From Sipunculus nudus (Eukaryota; Annelida; Sipuncula; Golfingiida; Sipunculidae): a stretch of DNA of 64,000 bases. The position numbers and the translations under genes are program-made. The stretch spans positions 36,658,019-36,722,018 of the forward strand of contig CM049306.1 of assembly GCA_026874595.1 (NCBI GenBank), in the 5' to 3' direction. Of the stretch, positions 58,800-64,000 are shown piece by piece. The notes under the pieces are model-generated. The model was not told the origin of the DNA, ran no database searches, and saw only the letters and a list, made by a program, of their open reading frames with translations. The first letter of the stretch is position 1. Each line of letters begins with the position of its first letter.

Positions 58800-61700
58800 A
58801 TTTTGTGAAAAGTCCTTAGAAATGGGTTTCAGTGGGCTTTTGGACATATGACAACTTCATTTGAAGGTCTCATAAATAGAAAAAAAATGCGTTAAAATTT
58901 GAAAACAAGGGACCTATGGGTCACGACGCTCAGCTGTTATATATGATAAAAAAATATTATTTAGAAATGAGGCACATGCTGGTTTTGTGTGGTAATAAAT
59001 ATAAGCTGTATTATGAGTTGTTGTTGTTTAGCTTATGTATGATTTTGATAGTACCTTTGGAGACAGGGAAGAGGATTGATTTCATTTATTTTATTAACAA
59101 ATGGAGTGCTATTGTCACACAGATTTTGACTTGGCCATATAACTTATAAGCAGAATATATAATATAAGGGTTTAACTATTAATTAAAAAAAATTACAAAT
59201 ATTGTCCCAAATATTATTATTTTTTTAAATAATAAGAGAATCATATGATTTTTTTAAATGAAATATAACTGAAATGATTATTAAAATAATATTAAAGAAT
59301 ATATTCATGAATGCATTCATGAATACATTTTGAAAGTATTTGCACGAGTATTCATATACTTTCATTTTTACCTGAATTCCCATTCTTTATGCAAGAAATT
59401 TTATAATGGAGTACATAATCATATTCGTATTTAAATACAATTACAAAGTATTCGCACCATGACTGGTATTTATTCAGTTTTCACCAAACAATGATGTTGA
59501 GAATCCAGAATATACAAAATTCACACATTTAAATAATGATCATAAGTACCTGGTTTTATGGCTTTTATCTATATTAAAAAATAACTGTAATAAATTCATT
59601 TTGGACTAATTTCACATCAATGTACACACTAGACACAGTAGGAATCTAGATTAATATTATCAACTGCAGCTTTGTCTATCATCAATTTCCTTCATATGAT
59701 CCCTAATGATTAGAAATGAATAATATGATTTACTTCTTTATCATTAAAATTGAACTGAAAAATACCATAGGTGACTGCAGGGTGTTATTTGGAATACGTG
59801 ACATTCTATCCATCGATACAAGATTCTTATATCATCAGTAACTGCAAGTTAATTTCCTGTTATTATAAACTAACAAATTCCTTTTCTATTTTTCTTTAAT
59901 TTGTTATTAAAAACCAATAAAAATTGATTAATTTATTGTTTATTGTTATGTTGTTGGTTAAAACTACTAGATGAGTTGGGTTGAACACCTGGATCAACTG
60001 TGGCTGGCCATAAGCTGCCTGGATTCTCCCCTCAAGCGTGCATAATTTGATGAAAGGTCAACAAGGTCAACATACAGGTGACTCAAGAGGGGCTGGAGAG
60101 AGCCAAAGTCTGACAGGGTCTCATAAAAAACATTGATAAAAGCTACAATATTTGGCAAATTTCTTTCAGCTTTCTAAACTAAAAAGCTGAAATCCTTATG
60201 TGTGCATGATATGAAAATTATATCAACAGTGCTCACGGGAAACAAACGTGCCATGGTCGTAGTTGGGCAAAATTTAAGGTACTAATTTTATATTTATACT
60301 AATAACTTATAAAATTTGAAAAATTCAGAACTAATTTTGGGTATTCAATTGAATCTTGATTAAATAATGTTACATCCCTGACAAAAAAGATCTCTAGCTT
60401 CAGCAATGCCCTTGTTAAGGGAGTAAATATATTTCTTGATTTTTTACAAAGTGCATTATGTTTGGGCCCATAACTTAAAAAAAATACACAATACTGACAT
60501 CATTTCTGGCATGTGCATAGTGAATGTATAGAAAAATATGTATATGATATATGATCAAAGTCAGATCAGTGGTTTTGATATTAGGCAGTCTTAAAGTGTA
60601 ACATTGGGTTTTTAATGGAAAAATGAAGTTTTTCATTGATATCTCGAAGGAATTAAGTCCTAGTGACCAAATTCTTGGCATGGTAGGGGATTTTGGAGAA
60701 ATCTAACTGTATGCCAAATTTAAGGAACTTAGAGCTGAAGCTCGGGAGCTGAGCTCTAGCAAACTGCATAACACTAGCAATATGTGACATGGTGCTTGAA
60801 AACTTGAATAAAATCTACAGTTTTTGATCAACTGGTTTCAAATTTTTGGTGTTAACAGTTGAAATGCTACCAAAAACATGCTGTGAAAATTAAATCCACA
60901 GCAGTTACAGCAAAAAAACGTGCCATGGTCAAAGTTGGGCAAAATTTAAGGTACCAATTTTTTATTTTTGCTAATATTTTTAAAAATTTAAAAGATTTTG
61001 ATCTAATTTTGGGTATACAATTTAATTTTGATTAATTTAAGTTATATTACTGGAAAAAAAGTGCTTAGCTTTAACAAGTTTTGTGTTAAGTGATAAAATT
61101 TCTTTCCTCATTATTTACAAAATGCATTATGTTTGGGCCCATAACTTTTTTAAATTAAATAATACAGACCTAATTTCTGGCATGTACATAGAAATTATAT
61201 AGAGGATTATTTATAGGAAATATGAGGAAAAACAGATGAGTGGTTTTGATATTAGGCAGTCCTAAAGTGTGAAAATAGGTTTTTAATAAAAAATTGAGGT
61301 TTTTCCTTAATTTCTCAAAGGAATGAAGTCGCAAAGACCCAGTTTTCGGCTTGGTAGGAGATCTTGGGGACATCTAACATTATGCTGAATTTTGGATTCC
61401 TAGGTCTTACGGTTTCAAAACGTGCCACATCTACGGACGGACGGACGGACGGACGGACGGCACGACAGACGGACGGACGACGGACAATGGACCACGACTA
61501 TAGCTCAGATGACTTATAGTCAGCTGAGCTAAAAACAGATGAGTGGTTTTGATATTAGGCAGTCCTGAAGTGTGAAAATAGGTTTTAATAAAAAATTGAG
61601 GTTTTTCCTTAATTTCTCAAAGGAACGAAGTCGAAAAGACCCAGTTTTCGGCTTGGTAGGAGATCTTGGGGACATCTAACATTATGCCGAATTTTGGATT

Positions 61701-63649
61701 CCTAGGTCTTACGGTTTCAAAACGTGCCACATCTACGGACGGACTGACGGACGGACGTCAGACGGACGACGGACAATGGACCACGACTATAGCTCAGATG
61801 ACTTATAGTCAGCTGAGCTAAAAACAGATGAGTGGTTTTGATATTAGGCAGTCCTGAAGTGTGAAATTAGGTTTTAATAAAAAATTGAGGTTTTTCCTTA
61901 ATTTCTCAAAGGAACGAAGTCAGCTGAGCTAAAAATACAGTTAGTGCCACCAGTCTGCAGGAACTGATGAAACACTCCATGATCAATATATATCCAAAGA
62001 ATCATGGCTATCAAGGCATTAGTTATTCAGATACTGGAGCTTTTGTTTGTATCAAATTTTTAATTATTCTTGGGGGTATTTATGAGCCCTATAGCACGGA
62101 GAATATGGGTAACAGAAACCTTATTTCAGGTTTCCAAGGAGATTTTTCATTAGTCTCCTTGGATGTCAAGTAAGAAGATTCTAGGTACAGCAGTTACAGT
62201 TTGTGGCATGTTAACAGATGACACTTCATTTGAAGGTCTCATAAATAGAGAAAAAATGCCTAAAAAATTGGAAAAAATACAGGTGGCGCCACCGGTTTGC
62301 AGGAACTGATGGAACATCCCATGATCAATATTCATGCAAAGAATCATGGTGATCAATGCAGTAGTTATTCAGAGACTTGAGCTTTTGTATCAAATTTTGC
62401 ATTATTCTTGGGGGGGGGGGGGGGGTACTTCGGAGCCCCATAGCTCCAAGGATATGGGTAACCGAGACCTAATTTCAGGTGTTCAAAAGATTTTTCATGG
62501 ACCTCCCTGGATATTAAGTTTGAAGATTCCAGGTCCTGTGGTTACGATTTGTGCCCTGTTAACAGATGACAGTTTCACTGAGGTCTGAAAAAGAGAGAAA
62601 AAAATTTGTAAAAATTCGAAAAAAATACAGGTGGCGCCACCAGTCTGCAGGAAATGATGGAACATCCCATGATCAATATTCATGCAAAGAATCATGGTGA
62701 TCAATGCAGTGGTTATTCAGATACTTGAGCTTTTGTATCAAACTTTGCATTATTCTGGGGGGTACTTTTGGGCCCCATAGCTCGAAGGATATGGGTTACA
62801 GAGACCTATTTCTGGTTTCCATGGACACTTTTCATAGGTCTCTCAGAATTTAAAGAATGAAGATACTAGGTCCAGTCTTTACGACTTGTGCCCTGTTAAC
62901 AAATGTCCACATTTTTAAAGGTCTCAAAAATAGAGAAAAAAATTCGTAACAAATCGAAAAATACAGGTGGCACCACCAGTCTGCAGAAACTGATGAAACA
63001 TATCATGATTAATATGTATGTCAAAAATCATGACCATCAGTGATGTAGTTAATGAGATATTGAAGTTTTTGTATGAAATTTTTCACTATTCTGGGGGGGG
63101 GGGGGGGTACTTTTGGGCCCCATAGCTCGAAGGATATGGGTTATAGACCTCATTTCTGGTTTCCATGGAGACTTTTCATAGGTCTCTCAGAATATCAAGA
63201 ATGAAGATTCTAGGTCCAGTCTTTACGATTTGTGCCCTGTTAACAGATGTCCACATTTTTAAAGGTCTCAAAAATAGAGAAAAAAAATCGTAAAAAATAA
63301 AAAAATACAGGTGGCGCCACCAGTCTGCAGGAACTGATGGAACATCTCATGGTCAATATGTATGCAAAAAATCATGACCATCAGTGATGTAGTTAATGAG
63401 ATATTGAAGTTTTTGTATGAAATTTTTACTATTCGGACCGGGGGGGGGGGGGAGGGTACTTTGGGGCCCCATAGCTCGAAGGAAATGGGTAACAGAGACC
63501 TAATTCCAGGTTTCCAAGGAGATTTTTCATGGACCTCTCTGGATGTAAAGTAAGAAGATTCCAGGTCCAGCAATTACGATTTGTGCCCTGTTAACAGACA
63601 AAAAGTGATCCCTATAGCTCAGATGACTTACAGTCAGCTGAGCTAAAAA
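58800..63649 (+). repeat. Outer CCCATGGG-family element built of about 345-bp units, split by copy V
   Basis: The left fragment (about 58800-58904) ends in GTTAAAATTTGAAAA. The right fragment resumes at about 61937 with ATACAGTTAGTGCCACC, as in intact units (for example 62617). Units start near 61936, 62279, 62627, 62964 and 63305. Each has GCCACCAGTCTGCAGGAACT, ATAGCTCGAAGGATATGGG and often a G run. It ends CTATAGCTCAGATGACTTAC, AGTCAGCTGAGCTAAAAA. Confidence 0.8.
58905..61936 (+). repeat. Nested CCCATGGG-family element, copy V, with repeated 3' ends
   Basis: The left end is ACAAGGGACCTATGGGTCAC. The terminal hairpin plus AAAAA occurs at 61533 and 61825 and, partly, at 61936, separated by about 290 bases. 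The element is therefore followed by tandem duplicates of its own 3' end. It interrupts a unit of the outer repeat cleanly. Confidence 0.78.
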
Positions 63650-64000
63650 TGACGGTCATTTCTTTATATTTTAATAAATGCTTGTGTTTAAGGCAGCTTT
63701 TGATTTATTAAGATTACTATCTCTTGTTAAAATACAATATATTTCAATAATTTAATCTGCTATTTTTGCCCAGCAGAACAACATATATGCCTGGCAGAAT
63801 GGTTTTCTGCCTTATTTCTGCCATTCGGGGCCGGCAGAAAACCAACCCTTATACCATTTTATCATTACACAGCCTAAGTGTACAGGTCATTCCCATAACT
63901 GTGATATATATATCACAGTTGTGGATTCAGCAACAATCCAAGAAGAGGCTACAATCATAGAGAGGCCATAGAGAATGATCAGGTACTATTCAGTGTGCAT
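63650..64000. other. Window end, upstream of w1
   Basis: GGCAGAA-type degenerate repeats and the 24-bp palindrome. No upstream RNF123 exon was recognised. Confidence 0.55.
63897..63920. repeat. 24-bp perfect palindrome
   Basis: AACTGTGATATA followed by its exact reverse complement TATATCACAGTT. Nearby (63770-63840) are degenerate GGCAGAA repeats. Confidence 0.95.

Noticed and set aside
40140-61500. GGAC/GACG runs as CRISPR-like or regulatory arrays
   Set aside because: They are short simple repeats always just before the 3' hairpin of mobile repeats, with no spacer structure.
843-63960. A bacterial or viral gene cluster or defence system
   Set aside because: No such coding organisation exists here; the coding content is one intron-rich animal gene plus broken retroelements.

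Overview
The window is nuclear DNA from an animal, most likely a bivalve mollusc. It is AT-rich, nearly all intron, and full of short interspersed repeats of the kind seen in bivalve genomes: GGAC-rich tails, conserved terminal hairpins and tandem-unit cores. There is no bacterial-style coding density. The species call is an inference from repeat style and gene structure. Almost every long open frame outside the regions below is a chance frame or a repeat.

One host gene spans almost the whole window on the minus strand. It is the orthologue of vertebrate RNF123 (KPC1), the SPRY- and RING-containing E3 ubiquitin ligase of the KPC complex. I could place 34 consecutive internal coding exons between 56443 (5' side) and 3666 (3' side). 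All have GT/AG boundaries and mutually compatible phases, and together give 3509 coding bases (about 1169 codons) with no frameshift or stop. The SPRY domain lies in exons w3-w9. The first coding exon(s) lie above 56443, probably outside the window. The C-terminal RING exon(s) were not found between 1 and 3665 and probably lie beyond position 1.

The introns carry the mobile DNA. A 5.0-kb DIRS-type tyrosine-recombinase retrotransposon (about 19947-24955, minus) sits between w21 and w22. Its inverted terminal repeats and internal complementary region are still recognisable, but gag, RT/RNase H and the recombinase are broken by frameshifts and stops. A 5'-truncated L1/Tx1-like LINE end (54350-55165, minus), two tRNA-derived SINE copies and a small MITE-like element are also present.

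The most unusual content is a set of plus-strand elements from at least five sequence-unrelated families with one common plan: a short 5' palindrome, a subterminal repeat, a core that is often made of tandem units, a GGAC-rich stretch, and a 3' hairpin whose last arm is complementary to the 5' subterminal repeat, usually followed by CTAAAAA. The plan resembles Helentron-associated or bivalve 'pearl'-type non-autonomous elements. Several are nested, and all lie antisense to RNF123. Long poly-C/G runs, a 15-bp minisatellite, a 147-bp tandem array, a purine-only tract and local duplications fill much of the rest.
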